Source: Orthonyx spaldingii
Lineage: Eukaryota > Chordata > Aves > Passeriformes > Orthonychidae
Reading direction: 5' to 3'
Assembly (NCBI GenBank): GCA_013397795.1
Contig: VZTJ01001660.1
Location: 17,793 to 81,792, forward strand
Length of the DNA: 64,000 bases
The notes under the pieces are model-generated. The model was not told where the DNA came from. It saw only the letters and a program-made list of their open reading frames with translations, and ran no database searches. Numbering within the stretch: position 1 is the stretch's first letter; each line of letters begins with the position of its first letter. The translations under genes were made by a program, and so were the position numbers. Positions 14,901 to 28,400 of this stretch are shown one piece after another.

Positions 14901-16184
14901 TTGGATATAGCTGAGACTTCTAGAGTGGTTGCTGGCTCACAGCCATCCATGTGCCCTATAAATCTATTTTTTGTTTTTATGTGTAGATGATGTAATGCCC
15001 GCAAGCTTCCTCAGTCAGGGTTCATTATTTAATTTCTCAGGTGGCTGAAGTCATAGGCTTTGTGGCGTCTGTGACCACCCACAATGTGCTCTCACTGCCC
15101 AGAAATGAACTTCCTCTTAGACCTTGGATTCTAATTGGCATCTGCAGAATTAGAAGTCCACTGACCACTTCATGTCATGGGAACATTTTGGAAAGCATCT
15201 CTGGAATGATAAAACCATTTTGATTCTGAAATAATGTGTGTGCTTAAACTAAGACCTTTTCTGATAGAAAGAAGACAAAGCCAAGTTTTGATATGATACC
15301 AGGTTAAGATAATCCCTGTTTTCATGAGCAAACATCTACTTGGAAAATAAAACTCACCAAGCAATATAAAGTCCTGACTTCACCTAATTCAATATTGCAC
15401 ATTGTCAGAATTTTATTCCAGATTGTCTTTACTAAATGGGAATGCATCTTTACTAACATCACTGGGCTCCTAAATAATTCCTCAGGGTGGTTATCACCAG
15501 TGGAATAATGAGGATTTATCTGTCTCCTTTGCCTTACCAATTAGTAATAAACATATCTCATGCTTTTATTTTAATCCTACTAAACCCATATTCTTGGTGT
15601 TGTTTTACCTAAATGTTTATAAATCCAAGAAGTTAACCCTGTATGATAAACAGTTTCCTGGGCACAGAGGCTTCCCTAGACTGGTCCAGTTGGGCATGAG
15701 AAATTAGTCTTCTCCATAATACTGCCTAGTGTCATGTTACCAAACCCCATGGTTTTCTGATAATATCTGCAATTGTTCACTTTTTGGCAAACTGAAACAC
15801 TGTGCCTTATTAGCAGTTAAAATAAATTGAATGCAGTGGTGTAGAGGTCAAATTATTGCTGTATAAACACTGATCAGCATTCCCCAAACTGTGTAAATCC
15901 TTAAAGTCTGAAAGGATAATCTTCACAAATTACAGGTATTTTCATTAACCTAGAATCAAGCATTTAAAAAAAAATAGATGGGTGTGGTCCAAAGCACAGT
16001 GAAATCTATAAAAATCAACTGCATCTCAAAGACATAACTTCTTCATTGCTAGAGTTAGGATTGTTACTGAGGAAAAAGAATATAAACAACAACAGTAGAT
16101 AAAAGTATGTCTTTATATAGGAACACAAATATATTTTCAAATATATCATAAGCTTGCAGGCAAGTTCATCAATGATGTCCATCT
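2951..16184. other. 13 kb intergenic stretch without recognisable genes
   Basis: I read both strands and found no exon with conserved-protein content and no RNA gene. Simple sequence includes a T run near 3,246-3,261, short TG/CA alternation near 8,855-8,880, and a GACA tetranucleotide run at 13,519-13,540 followed by a CT-rich tract near 13,660-13,700. The longest open frame, 152 codons at 8,746-9,204, has no recognisable family signature and looks like chance. Undetected regulatory elements are possible. Confidence 0.6.
13519..13540. repeat. (GACA)n microsatellite
   Basis: About five perfect GACA units in a locally GC-richer stretch. Short and probably polymorphic, with no functional implication visible. 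Confidence 0.85.
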
Positions 16185-16890
16185 CTAAGAAGGATCGGAA
16201 GATCTGGGAAACTACAGGTCTGTCAGCCTGAACTGAGTGCCAGGCAAGGTCATGGAGCAGATCAGATTGAGTGCCATCCTGTGGCATGTGCAGGCCAGGG
16301 GATCAGGCCCAACCGGTGTGGATTTTTGAAAGTCAGGTCCTGCTTGACCAATCTGATCTCCTGCTATGACAAAGTGGCCCAGCTAGCTGATGAGGAAAAG
16401 GTTGGCTTGTATCAGAAATCCTGTGGCCAGAAGGACCAGGTAGTGACCATATCCCTGTTCCTCAGGTCTAGTGAGACCACGCCTTGAATCCTGTGTTTTG
16501 ACACTTCATTACTAGAAAGACCTTGAGGCACTGAAGCGAATCCAGAGAAGGGCAATGAAGCTGGTGAAGGGTCTGGAATGAAACAAGGTAAGGGTCGGCC
16601 TCTTCTCCTAGGTAATGAGCAATACAACAAGAGGAAATGGCCTCAGGTTGCACCAGGGGAAGTTTATATTGGATATTAGAAGAAATTTCTCCATCCAAAG
16701 ACTTGTCAAGCTTTGGGACAGGCTGCTCAGGGAACTGGTGCAGTTACCATCCCAGGAGGGATTTAAGAGACGTGTAGATGTGGCACTTAGGGACATGATT
16801 TAGTGGTGGATTTGGCAGTGCTAGGTTAAGGGTTGGACTCAATGATCTTAGAGGTATTTTATAACCTATACAGTTCTATGATTCTAAGAT
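16185..16890 (+). mobile_element. CR1 LINE with reverse-transcriptase remnant and 3' tail
   Basis: The left part reads, with stops and frameshifts, like the CR1 reverse transcriptase segment around 'NYRPVSL..VPGK.ME' and 'SCLTNLISCYDKV' (16,190-16,410). The right part is the 3' region: 'gaggaaatggcctcaggttg', 'agaaatttctccatccaaag', 'ggttggactcaatgatctta'. It ends in the octamer-like 'ttctatgattctaag' near 16,890. Sequence expected between the two parts is missing, so this is an internally deleted copy. The frames are broken, so it makes no functional protein. Confidence 0.88.
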
Positions 16891-19800
16891 TCATTCTTCA
16901 ACAGCAGTGGAGTCATATATAAGAATCTTCAGATAGTAGTTATTTGTCTATATGCATCATAAATATTAGAAGAAGAAGAAATCATTTTCTCACAGAAGAA
17001 AATCTGATTAAATGAATCTTTAATCTGCAAGTTTCTGAGCGACTAAAATATATTTTTTATCTTCTAAAAGAATTTCAGAAAAAACTAGCATCATGAGAAA
17101 TATGGATGTTCATGCTGTAGACAACACAAGTGGCTCCTGCCTTTTCTCACAGTGAAAATGCTGAAAGAATGTATTTGGACAGAATGTTTCTAGCAAAGAG
17201 TCTCAAACCAACTTTTTACTTTTCTTCTGTTGAATATAAAACAGAAATTAAAAGGAGCAATGAAAAAAAAAAACTGAGAAACTTTTTTTGTCAGCAGCAC
17301 CTTTTCACTCAGAATTTTAGCTGGGGAAGAAGAGGCAAGAACAAAGGTTTATTGGGCATGTGAAGCAGGTCAAATTATTTGCTCCCAAATATTTCTTCAC
17401 ATATTTTTATTCAGTCCTTTCTACACTGGATGTCTATTTTCCAGGGTTTCATGACTGTAAACCTGTTCCAAATATTACAAAAATGATACCATTTCCACAG
17501 AGGGTATGAACAGGGACTTTGAAGAGAGACACGTGCTCTGCAGGAAGGCAGTTACCTAGGGAGGTTATCCCTGTGCCCCGACCCCTAGATTCGATGGCAA
17601 CACTTGGCCAGCTGGAAAAGTCACCTTACTTCGGAGACCTGCAGCTGATGTTCAGAAAGCTGCACTGTGATGACAGCCAGGCTCAAACTCTCCCATGCAC
17701 ACACACAAGGTCTACTGCTTCCCAAGTCTTGAGATATTAGCCTGGGCCCCAAGGGTTGCACCACGCAGGCCAAAAACTAAATAGCCAAGTACCACAGGCT
17801 GCAGCCGGGCACCCTGCATTCCCATGAGAAACTCACAAAGTCGGATGAACTGCGTCACAGCAGCCTGCAAAGCGGAGGCCTGGTTTAAAAATACTGCCTG
17901 GTGCAGATTTCCCAGGCCATGTATAGTTCACACATCTCACAGTAGCAGGAAGGAGCTGCAAAGACACACAGAGACACAGAGAAGGAAGAAAGCAATGAGA
18001 GACGCGACTGCCAGCGTGCAACAAAAACAAGTTAAAAATAGCCTGAGCTGCAACAGCTCCCTCCTATCCCGGGAGTGCGGGGGCCACTAGTCCTCCCTGG
18101 CATCTCTGGCCTGTCTCTCAGCTCCTATTTTTTGCCAGGAGGAGAGGGCAGGAAGGAAATTTTTTCATTCCTGTAGGCAGAAAAAGAAAAAATGACAGCT
18201 CTGCTTGTTTTGACACTGGGCAGGCTCCCCTGGGTTTGCACAGACACCTGGCTGGTGCTGTAAGATCCCCTCCTTGAGCGGGAGGCTGAGGGCATGTGGA
18301 CAGCACAGGCTTGGAATGCCTCTCTCACATCCCCCAGCAACAGCAGGTATAACCCTACAGGTGCCATGCCGCTGAGATGAGGTGCCAGGAGTGGAACACA
18401 GCCTGCACTTTGAGAAGGGCTTTGAAACAAGTCTTGTCTTCCTCCCACTACCCTTTGCACATTGAGTCCTGTTATGGAGGCCAAGCTAAGCTGTCCAAGC
18501 CTACTCTGGTAAAATAAAAAAAAAAGCAAAAAACACTTGTTCTGCCCATCACCTTTTCTCCCCCAAAGCCATTAAAAAGGGAAAGCAGCAATGTGCCAAA
18601 CAGGGTTCTCTATCCGCAAGGATCTTCTCCATCACCTTCTCCTAGCCCAGTCCCTTGAAGGGAAAACAAGAATATGAAGGTGTGTGCTATCCAGGCTGGG
18701 GTGTGTGATCCTAGACACCTGGAATCTCCTTGCTTGTTGAGATTTCCAGTAGCCAGGTGAGCAGTGCCTGACCTGTGGCTTGCGTGGGAATAAAGATATG
18801 TTGGTATGTCTCCAGAGGCCAGGCAATTCCTCATGGGGCCAGTTTTAATTAGAGGGTTGGGGTTTCTTTCTTTTATTCCTGGTCACTTGCATCTTGCAGT
18901 GCTGGTTGCCTCAGCTGCAAACAACTTCTGTCAACTTCTAGATGCCAACACGAGGCACTGAGAGGGGTCCAAGCCAGAAGTCCAGATTCCAAACATCCCT
19001 GAACTTTGGTGAAGTTCAAATCAGAGCACACATCTTTAGTGAGAAGTGGAAAGCTGTAACATGATCCTAGCCCTGGTCAATAGAGGTAACACTCCAGTGT
19101 GGTATGAAGGTGACTTCCAGAATAAGTGGTGTGGTGTGGAGCAGAGCAGAGGAGGAGAGGGAAAAGCAAGAAGGCATTTTTCATTTGTTAAAAAATAAAA
19201 AGTCCTAGGGGGCAACTGGGTATCTGCTGTCTGTGGGAGGTTGAGGAAGGTTGCTGACAGAGTAAAGGGGGTTAAGACAGGTGAATGAACTCTGAATGGA
19301 ATAAGGAGTGATACCAAAGAGCTCTGTAGCCTGTCAGAGAGGTGTCTGTGAAGAAGCAGAAAGACCAAGAATGCCAGCATTCAGGGAGAAGCCCATCATA
19401 GCACATCTGCATATCTATGACATCTTGAGACTATAGATTCATTCAGGCTCATACAGACCTCTACAGTGCTCTCTGCCTGCCTTTCATATGGATCAAAATC
19501 CTCCTGACACCTCACCTCCGGCTCTGTTTGCAGGGGATGAATGCCTTCAGTGAGAAGGGAAGGGCTGGGCACTGGTCGTGCCCTTGTGGGGGACTGTGAG
19601 CAGCATCAGCCTCTCTGCATCCTGCCAGCAGCCTCCACACCAGCATTTCCAGCTAGCGGGACAATGTGGACTTTTGCCTCTGGAGCACAAGAAGCTGCAT
19701 TCTGCTCCTCCAGCTCTCCATCAGCTTGTGCCTCGGTTTATCGTTTGGGCTTGCAAGGATCAAAGTTGGGCTATAACCACGTCAGGGTATAGAAGTAGAG

Positions 19801-21384
19801 ATTCATTTTTCACTCCACATGAAAATATGGACTCTTTTATCCTTGTTCCCAGAAAGGCTCCCTGGATGGCCACAGAGAAGCAGCAAGCAGCCTAACTGGG
19901 TTCCCCTAATGCTATATCAGTGTGCTGGGTGTGATTAGATACACCAGTCTCTGTACATCAGAGGAACAAGTTTTAGCCTGAATTTAGAGGACATCAGTCT
20001 CCAAGATTAGATTACACAGGGTTAAGGTTTAAATTCAGAGCAGTGCACAGCTTAAGGCAATAGCAACTCAGGCCTTGCTTGCAGGAAGGTGGGATGACAA
20101 CCCCAAATGTGACCATGCATGGGGTGTGTATGCTAGGGTGGCTCTGTGTGTGCCATGCCTCTCCCACCAGCCAGAGGAACAAATTCCTTGTTGATATCTA
20201 ACCTCCCTTCAGCCAGCTGATGGTGACTGGTTAGATGGCTTTTGTGCCATGCCATGACACTGGCCAAGGGGAAAAGGTTGCTTCCTGGCTCTCACTTCCT
20301 CTGTTAATGAATGACACCTCTAATTAACTGACAGTAATAGGAGCTATTCTTGGCCATAGGTGGATCTTACTGAGGTCATACTGGTTGTGGGTAATGTAAT
20401 TTATTACCTTGTGAGACAATTTGGGATACAGTGAGACGGCCACTTGGAAAGTGCCAAAGCAATAACCCAAGTCAGAATTTTCCCAGCAAGGTAATATGTT
20501 CCATACTCGCTCTGCCTCTGAGAAGTAAAGCATCAAAGCTGCATTGGCTCTGGTGGAATGCTGTAAAGATTTCCAAATACATTGGTGGAAACAGAGGACT
20601 ACTGTGCTTGAGAGGTGGGTCCCTCTTTGGAGCAAAAGAAGTGCAAGGCATTTATTTTTTCCTTAAAGCAACTCTGAAGACAAAAATCCCACATGGTGGA
20701 AAGGCAGTTGTTTGCCAAAGGGAAGTGCTGTGCTTTGGGCAGGCGGGCAGCACAGCACGGGGTCACGCCATCTGGCCTCTGTTAGGGCTGGAGCTGTACT
20801 CTAGCTGAACTCTACAAAATTAGCTATACATGATGCTGCATTCCCTCCTTTCTCAGAGGATCAAAGTAGCTGGATCCAGTCCCAGCTTTCTGCAGATAAG
20901 CAGGTCACAGGACTAGTTTGCACCTCTATGCTGCTTGTAATACACCATGTTACAGATTCCTCTGGATTTCCTAGTTTGTGCCCATATACACTACATACTG
21001 CTGGCCACATTTTTTTTCCCTTTAGTCCTCTGAGCTAATCTAGGGACCTGGGGTAATTCTGGAGCCTCTTCCCAGTACAGCTTTCTGGCAGTGCTACATC
21101 TGATTATAAACTACCACCACTGTTCTTGCCCAAATGCTTTTTATGTTTTCTTGTTTTATCTAAAAAGTTCATTCTTTCCTTTAAAACTCTTCTCCCACCA
21201 GCACAGCAGCATGAGGGCAGGCACAGCAGCTCAGCAGCCTGGTTTGGATTAAAGACTTGCTGAATGGTGGAGAGAGAAAGGGAGAAAGACAAGACTATCT
21301 TGTTTGGTAAGCCATGAGGCATCCCTAATGCCTAAGAAAAATGCATGTGAAGAAGAGGGGGGAGGGGGGAGATAGCAGTAATTG

Positions 21385-21560
21385 GAAATCCATTTCACTT
21401 GTATAAAAGTGCTAATTAGTTGTTTATCTGCAGCCACACTGCTGGATTCACAAAGGCACACACAAGTTACAGCGATTAATTACCAGCAGGGCCTGGAAGA
21501 TTGTCCCCATAACTCAAATTTGTGATCAAGCAGTGGCAATGGGTGATTCAAAAGCAAACA
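21385..21560. promoter_or_regulatory. Candidate conserved noncoding element (weak)
   Basis: The sequence contains two homeodomain-type TAATTA cores (21,413-21,418 and 21,477-21,482), no recognisable repeat and no coding signal. It has the motif-dense look of vertebrate intergenic enhancers. The call rests on appearance alone, since conservation cannot be assessed from a single sequence. Confidence 0.2.
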
Positions 21561-22769
21561 GCAGAACGTGTACGTATATATTCTTCTTTAAAAAGATAAT
21601 GTGGTTTTGTCTCATAGGACTGGGTGATAAATTTATTGTAATTTTAACCGTTGGTGTTGTTTAAGCAACAGATACATATCCAATATGCAAGTGTTACCTT
21701 TGGAGCAAGTAATTTTTTTTACCTATGTAGTCTATCTGTCAGTAGAAGGAGACACAGGTTGAAACTATGCAAGAATTTATGTCATATTTGAAAATAGCTT
21801 TGGATGAAAAAATAGAATTAACTTGAGAAAAAATATTTTCAGAAAGATTTATTTAGATTTTGAATGATAGTTTGTAACCTGGTATTCCTATTTTAATTTA
21901 AAAAATGAAAACAAATGACTGATTTGTTCAGATTACTCTGTTCATTTGAAGATAAGTATTTTTTTCCAGTTTTCACACTCAGTACAACTGCAGTTGATAG
22001 CACATGCTCCCAGTGTGCATCCTGCCCTGAACAAAAAAAGGTTTTAAGGACCGAATGAGGGAGAAATTTAAACAGAGGCACCTATGAGAAAAGAAAAATA
22101 GATGAAAATGCTTTTGATAAAGAATTTACCTATTTATCAAAATGCTTTGGATAAAAAATTGAATTTTTTTTTTCACTTGTCAAAAATACATTGATTATGA
22201 TAATACAACAGCACTGAATTAAACTGATACAACTCCAGTGGGATTGGAAGCATCCTGAAGACTTTGGCATGGGATCCTTTTTTTTTTTACAACGTGTTTT
22301 TGAGAATATCTGGTACTGAAGCAGTGAATATCATTTCCTAAATAAGAGTGCTTTTCATAATTATTTTGGTAGGTTATTTTTGACAAGTGTACTTAACTGA
22401 AAATGATTTCCAATGAGTGTATTTTTAAAGTGTTTTCTTGTGAAAAGTTCAATTCATGAAAATATTTAGTATTAAAAATTACTCATGACCTCTTCAGCAG
22501 ATTATTTTTTGGCCAGAGGGTTGTTTAAGACAAGCTTAGGATGTTGTCCAGCCTGTATCTCAGCTGTGTTCCTCACAGCCAATGACTGTGGCATTTTCTT
22601 TGCTCTGCTGGGTGGCTAAAAAACACCTGCAAACAAGATTTTGGAGGCACCGCTTCCAACCGTTCATTGAAACTCCCATATCCATGTTTTGTAGGTCACA
22701 AAAGACCCTTTTTTTTTTTCCCAGGGATACTGCAGCCAAGAAGCCAACAAAAAAGTTTTGCTGAAATGT

Positions 22770-23125
22770 TTACATGCAGAAAAGAGAAAAAAACCCCAGC
22801 AGAATAAAGCGCAAGCCGGCGCCAACAAACTGTATTGGATAGAGTACGGCCTGTTGCTCACAGCTGCATTCAGAGGTGAAGAAAACATTTTGCTGGGTCC
22901 AAGGACTCCCTGCACAGGAATGGGCTTCCCGCAGGGATGATGCACAGTGCCACGCAAGTGAAAGAGGGGATCGTATGGCAACAGCTCGCTGTTGGTCTTC
23001 CCTTTTAATGTGCGTGTGGTAAGTCACAAATTCAAAGCAAAATGTTGCACGAAATGGAGCTGTAACTTTATATCTGAATCTGTAATTGAGCATCTTGGCC
23101 ATCAGCCACAAAATGTCCGATTAAT
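22770..23125. promoter_or_regulatory. Candidate conserved noncoding element
   Basis: Unique-looking sequence in AT-rich surroundings. It keeps several CpG dinucleotides outside any CpG island, for example around 22,808-22,822, 22,847, 22,955 and 22,971-22,989. Retained CpGs in intergenic DNA can indicate constraint or low methylation. No protein frame or repeat was recognised. This is inference only. Confidence 0.25.
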
Positions 23126-24074
23126 CTGTATAAAAAAAAAAAAGAGTTCATATTTCAAAAATGAAAAGATAAAATCCAAGACCAGCCCTTAATTACCAAG
23201 CAAAGACCACAAAAAAACCCCTCACAAAACCCAAATTCAATTACCTGAAATACTATTGCTTGATAGTACTTTAGTCTTCTAATTTGGACATTAAAACATT
23301 CCTTAGTAAGAACAGGGAAGGGCGAGACCAACACTTTTTCCTCTGCCAACAAACTGAGTTTTACAGCTTTTGTTGAGCAAACTTTTTTTTCCAGATTAAT
23401 ATCTACTTAGACCACTTACCTTAGGTAAAAAAATGAAGAAAAAAGAAAACTGAAATAAACTAAACTAAAAAAAACCAAACAAATAAATATTCAATCATGG
23501 AAAATAAGCTTTGTGACTTTGTGAGAAAGGAAGAATTTCACTTTCACCTTTCTGCACATGCTTATTATTTTTTTAATTTTTATACCAAAATGTTCACATT
23601 TGAGAGAAAGTCAAGTAACAGTGAGGAATACTGGACACACTCTAGTGTAAAAAAAAAACCCCAAAATATTTATGAAATTGGGTATTTGGGGTAGATTTAC
23701 ACTTATCCCTTGGACTTCCAAAAAAAAAAAAAAAGCTTACCATTACTAGAGTTGCAATCCATATCAGGAAAGGTAAAAAATCCTTAAGATATGAACAAAG
23801 GCTGAGGAAAAAGTTGTCACTAAATTAACAGAGCCAAATTTCAGTCAACCAAGTAGAAGACTCCCCTTTCTACCAGTTAGTTTAGACAACCAGTTCTCTC
23901 CAGCTCACAAGCCATCTGCACATCTTTAAGCTGTCATATTAAGTTTGATTGAAATGCTCACTCAGAAAAAGAAAATACAGAACTTTGAGAGACTTAGAAT
24001 CTTACTGACAAGCTTCGTAAAAATCAAACCTTTTAACAGAAAAAAAAAAAAAAGGCAGCTAGACAAAGAAGCCA

Positions 24075-24310
24075 GTAGACAAACGTTTTATTGGGATAGC
24101 TTTTGTTGTGAATTGTGAATTGCTCAGTTTACAAGTCTGCCCATTTACAAAGGCCAGCCAGCTACGTTATCCAAGACAATCACAAATTTCACCCGAACGC
24201 TTTTATAATGTGCTTCTTTTGTGTCATTAATTTGAATGATCCTCCAAACAATCAAAAGGAGGGAGTATTTTTTGCATAGAATCATTGTTCAAGCATTGCT
24301 GTCATCCTCC
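24075..24310. promoter_or_regulatory. Candidate conserved noncoding element
   Basis: Non-repetitive stretch with several SOX/TCF-like cores (ACAATC and ATTGTT types) and isolated CpGs in 'ctacgttatcc' and 'acccgaacgc'. There is no coding signal. The call is based only on motif density and CpG retention. Confidence 0.2.
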
Positions 24311-25284
24311 TAACGTCACTGCACCAACCTGTCAGTGCCCTGCACTGGAACACTTTTGCACAGCAGTTTTTCAGGGTGTCTTGCACATTGGTATTGCAAC
24401 TTCCAGTGGTATTAAAATGCTTTCTTCAGTCTTCATTTGTGTACTGTGTTACTCTCACACTCAGAGAGCTCTCTGGCAGGGATCTCACTCCTCTGCTTGT
24501 GAAAACACTTAGTAATTTTACTCTTAGCAAAACAATTAAAAACTAAATACATAATTCTCACAGAGCAGATACACAACTCCACCTAGGAAGGCATATATGG
24601 ATGACGTCTGCCAATGAACTTGGCCAAAATGCCAAACTGAGATACACATAAAAATACATGTTTTCTGTTTAGGTATGTCCACACAACCCACAAATTTATA
24701 AAAAATTTGCATTAAAACATAAAATACATTCAAGATCGAGTGTCCAAGTTAAGTCTTTGTTAAAAAAAAAAGAAAAAAAAAGAAAAGAAACTCTCTAAAT
24801 ATTTGCCTCATCTAAAGAACCTTGGTTTAAAAGGCAGGTAAGTTAAAATCAGTATTTTTCTGCACAGGAGAAATTCAGGTTATTATTTCAGTATTAGATT
24901 TCCCATATGAAAAATACAGGATATGAAAAGATGTGGTACCTCAGAAGACAATTTGTTATACTGAAAAATTCCTGGGAACTTCAATGGTCCAGGGCTGCAG
25001 GTTTTAGCTTTAAAAATTTTTGGGGATTTATGATTTACTTTCAAAGAAACAGTAAAGTTGTGGGTGTAAATAATCACTTAATAAAATCCTTGTGTAATTT
25101 TTTAGACATAACTAAAGAATGCAGAGTCAGCAAAGCAAAACCTGGAAACATTAACATCTTTTTAGTTCTCATTTTAGTGTGTCCTTTTTGTTTTCACTTA
25201 AACAGATGCTGATGGGAAGTTCCTCTTCTTTTAAGAGTGCCACAAAGCTATGATATTTTGTCACTGAAGATTTGTCACAAAGAG

Positions 25285-25438
25285 AGCCTGCAGAGTCTTC
25301 ATCCTTGGAGACAGTCAAAAGCTGTGTGGAAATGGTCCTGGACCACCTGTCCTCACTGACCATGCTTGGGCAGGGTGGTTGGACCAGATGATCTCCAGAA
25401 GTCCCTTCCAACCTCAACCATTTCGTGATTCTGTGATC
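25285..25438 (+). mobile_element. CR1 LINE 3' end
   Basis: Short 5'-truncated CR1 copy. The closing segment 'ggttggaccagatgatctcc', then 'agtcccttccaacctcaacc', then an octamer-type 'gtgattctgtgat' is the classical avian CR1 3' terminus in + orientation. The tail sequence is well preserved, so the insertion is probably not among the oldest in the window. Confidence 0.9.
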
Positions 25439-28400
25439 TTCACAAACAAGGATGATATGTGATGTTGCAAGAATGTGCTACTAATCACTTACAACTGAAT
25501 ATTGTGCACGTGATGTACAATAAAAAGGAAGCTAAGTATTTTTAACAAGAAAAAAAACCCAGATAGATAACTGGGATTGTTTAAGTAATATTTACTTATT
25601 AAATTTTGATTTCCTAGGAAATATCTTTCATCTGAATGCCTGAATACCTTTTAAATGTTATAAGACTGAAGAAATTTTTCTCTTGCCTGAGCTCTCTAAG
25701 TCTTTATTTGATAATGAGCAGACAAAACAAAGGGTGGTAGCTTACAGCTCTAAACTTTGCATTTAATTGCTGGTTCATCATGGTATACATGATCTCACAT
25801 GTAACAGGTAACAAAACTGCCACTGCCCACCCCTACACTTCTCTGTGTGTTTTACGAGGAAGAACTCCACAAGAGAGGATATAAATTAGTATTTGGAAAG
25901 TTTCTACCTCAATCATCAGTGGGGCCTTTCCTTTTCCCCGGCTAGTGAATCTGTATAAGATCACAAATCACTTTTGCATTTGTTTTTCAGTGCATGTCAT
26001 TTTTTGTGCTTTCTCAGGAACACTCACCCACTCTTGGCTCCTCTAGTCCCGTTTCATTCGTTGTACTGGCAAAGAGCGTAAAACAGGAAGACATGGCTTG
26101 ACTTTGAATGTGTGGTCATTCTTACTAAATTTACTGTGCACTGTATATACGCCATCCCTCTGTTTCTTCCTTGCCCATCTCCTGGCCAGGAGGAACTCTC
26201 CAACAGACCCAAAGTGGCTCCCCACAGCTTAGATGCAATGGAAACCACTCACCTTCACATCAGTGGTGAGCAAAGGCACAGTCATTCCCAGCAAACTGCC
26301 TAAAAGAAAAAGGGTTGCTGATACAAATTTGAGGTGTAACAAAAATCACTTTTGGGTTAAGAAATGTTGTGTGGTTGTAAACAAAAGCTTAACTTGTCTT
26401 ACCTCTTGGAGACTGTAATATTTTTACCCAACACCCCCTTCATAGTGCCCCATAGTCTGCAACTCTGTTTGGCAAAAGCTTATCTTCCACAGTCTGAATG
26501 TGGAAGAAATTTGTTTATCTATAATGTTCATTATTATGGGATTAGACAGTAGCCACCACCTGCTGTAACTATGATGTGAAATGAGGAATGTGTGAAGATT
26601 TACCACTTACTGTCTAAATGCAGCTTGGAAATATATCTCCTACAGAAATAAATTTGTTTTTCAACTTAAAAAGTATAGCATACAGCTTGCTCCAGGGTAG
26701 AGGAAAATCAACACAGCAGGAAATCCCCATGTTGACACACTCAGGTTGGTGCCACTGTTCTGACCTAATCAGGAAAGGAAATGAGTTACAACAGACCTAC
26801 AAGCAGGGGTCAGCAGCCTCTGCGAAGCAGCAGCCAGGGGTGTTCAAGGCTTGGGCTCAGTTCTCATGGTGGCATTTAGTCATGTCTATAGCACCTTCCC
26901 AGGCTGCCAGTTTGTTAGAAATAATAGAGCCAGAGATCAAATTAAGGTGAAAAAGGTTACAGCAGAAGCCAAGAAAGGCTGGTTTCCTCCTTCCTGCTAA
27001 ACTGCTGATGACAAACTGTTTTATTCCCTCATGGGTTTCTGTTCTTCCTTGACAAAAGATCATGCACTCTCATTCATCTTTGTAGATCTCTCATGTGTTG
27101 CCCTCTACAGGTGCTTCATGATCCACTGATCCACCCTCTGATTACAGCTGTCCTTTGCCACAAAAGAAACTGCTGGTAATCCCCAGGAGAGCTTGTGGGG
27201 CAAAGACAAAACTGCAGGTGTGCAGCATTGCACACATAGCTGATTTTGGGAATGTGGGAGAGGAAAGAAGGAGCCACCTCAGACCTGCGTCTGAATGGTG
27301 GGATGCAAGTATTCCCTTCAGCCATATTTGGGGTGGAGATTAAAGACAAGCACACTTCGGCCTCATCACAGAGAGCTCTGATCTACCCTGTTAACTGAGG
27401 CACAAATTGAGGCATCTGAGAGAGGGAGCAAATCTGACGTCTTCCTCATGGTCCATGTCCCTCATAGGCTGCTTCAGAGGCAGAGCCACATTTAAGGAGT
27501 GGTATCAGGGAATATGAAACCCCTCACATTTTCTGCTGTCAGAGCTCATTAGGATTTTACTTATATGCCTTCTCGCAGCAATAGCATCTCAGCAGCATTG
27601 TGCCTCAGGGCACAATATCAGCCCCAAAAACCACTGAGGACTAGGTGCCCCCTGGGCCACCCAACCCCCTCGCAGCTACATCAAAGCTGTGAGTTCTCCC
27701 CAGAACTTATTAGTGAGTTTTCTTTAGAGTCTGCCCAGCTGAAAAGTACAGTGGCATTAAATTGTATATGCAATTATTTTTTTTTTTAAACAAACAAAGC
27801 CTTCAAGCCTGACAGGCAAGGGCAGGGATGGGATTAGGCAAACATCCTATACAGACGGTTCCCCTTTCTGTCTGTCAGCTTGTAAGTGCTTTCTCTTCTG
27901 GAACTATACAGTACTAACTGAGCCGGAAACAGCTATTTAAAAAGTGATTATAGTGTGACATTTTTGTTTGACCTAACATCAAGCCATGTGCAGCTTAAAT
28001 GTCAGCAAAGCTATTTACTATAGGGACAGACAGGTCCTAGCATGCTTAAATCTACCCAGCGTCTTAAAACTGGTTGCTGTCTCCACTCAGTGCACATGAA
28101 TGACACTGAAGCCAAGATGTAAAGTATAGCGCTCTGTAAGCTGCGATGATTGACTAATATGCTGGGTGGCACAATGCATTCAGCAAGAGGCTCACAGGGA
28201 GGAAGGCAAAATAATGGATAATTAAAGTCAATCTCAGGTTAGAAAGCAGAGGCCCATGCAAAAGGTTCCCTTGGATTAGCAAGAGCATGCCTATGGCTGG
28301 TGTGTTTTGTTCAGGGATGTCTGAAGGGCTCAAATATTTGGACAAAAATAGCAAAGCAGAAATTTTTTTTATCGGTGCAGGAGCTGTATCAGTCGCACGA

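Larger units (their letters stand above)
16891..25284. other. Intergenic stretch, no genes; some candidate conserved noncoding DNA
   Basis: No exon or RNA gene recognised. The composition changes from mixed to AT-rich around 21,500-24,900, with A-rich low-complexity runs near 23,400-23,490, 23,720-23,735, 24,038-24,055 and 24,760-24,790. Three segments (21,385-21,560, 22,770-23,125, 24,075-24,310) are listed separately as possible regulatory elements. The 134-codon frame at 18,125-18,529 on the - strand has no family signature. Confidence 0.55.

Noticed and set aside
16281..16487. ORF containing SCLTNLISCYDKV
   Set aside because: This is a remnant of CR1 reverse transcriptase, already explained by the LINE at 16,185-16,890.
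18125..18529. 134-codon - strand ORF
   Set aside because: Low-complexity hydrophobic and serine-rich content without recognisable homology; probably chance.
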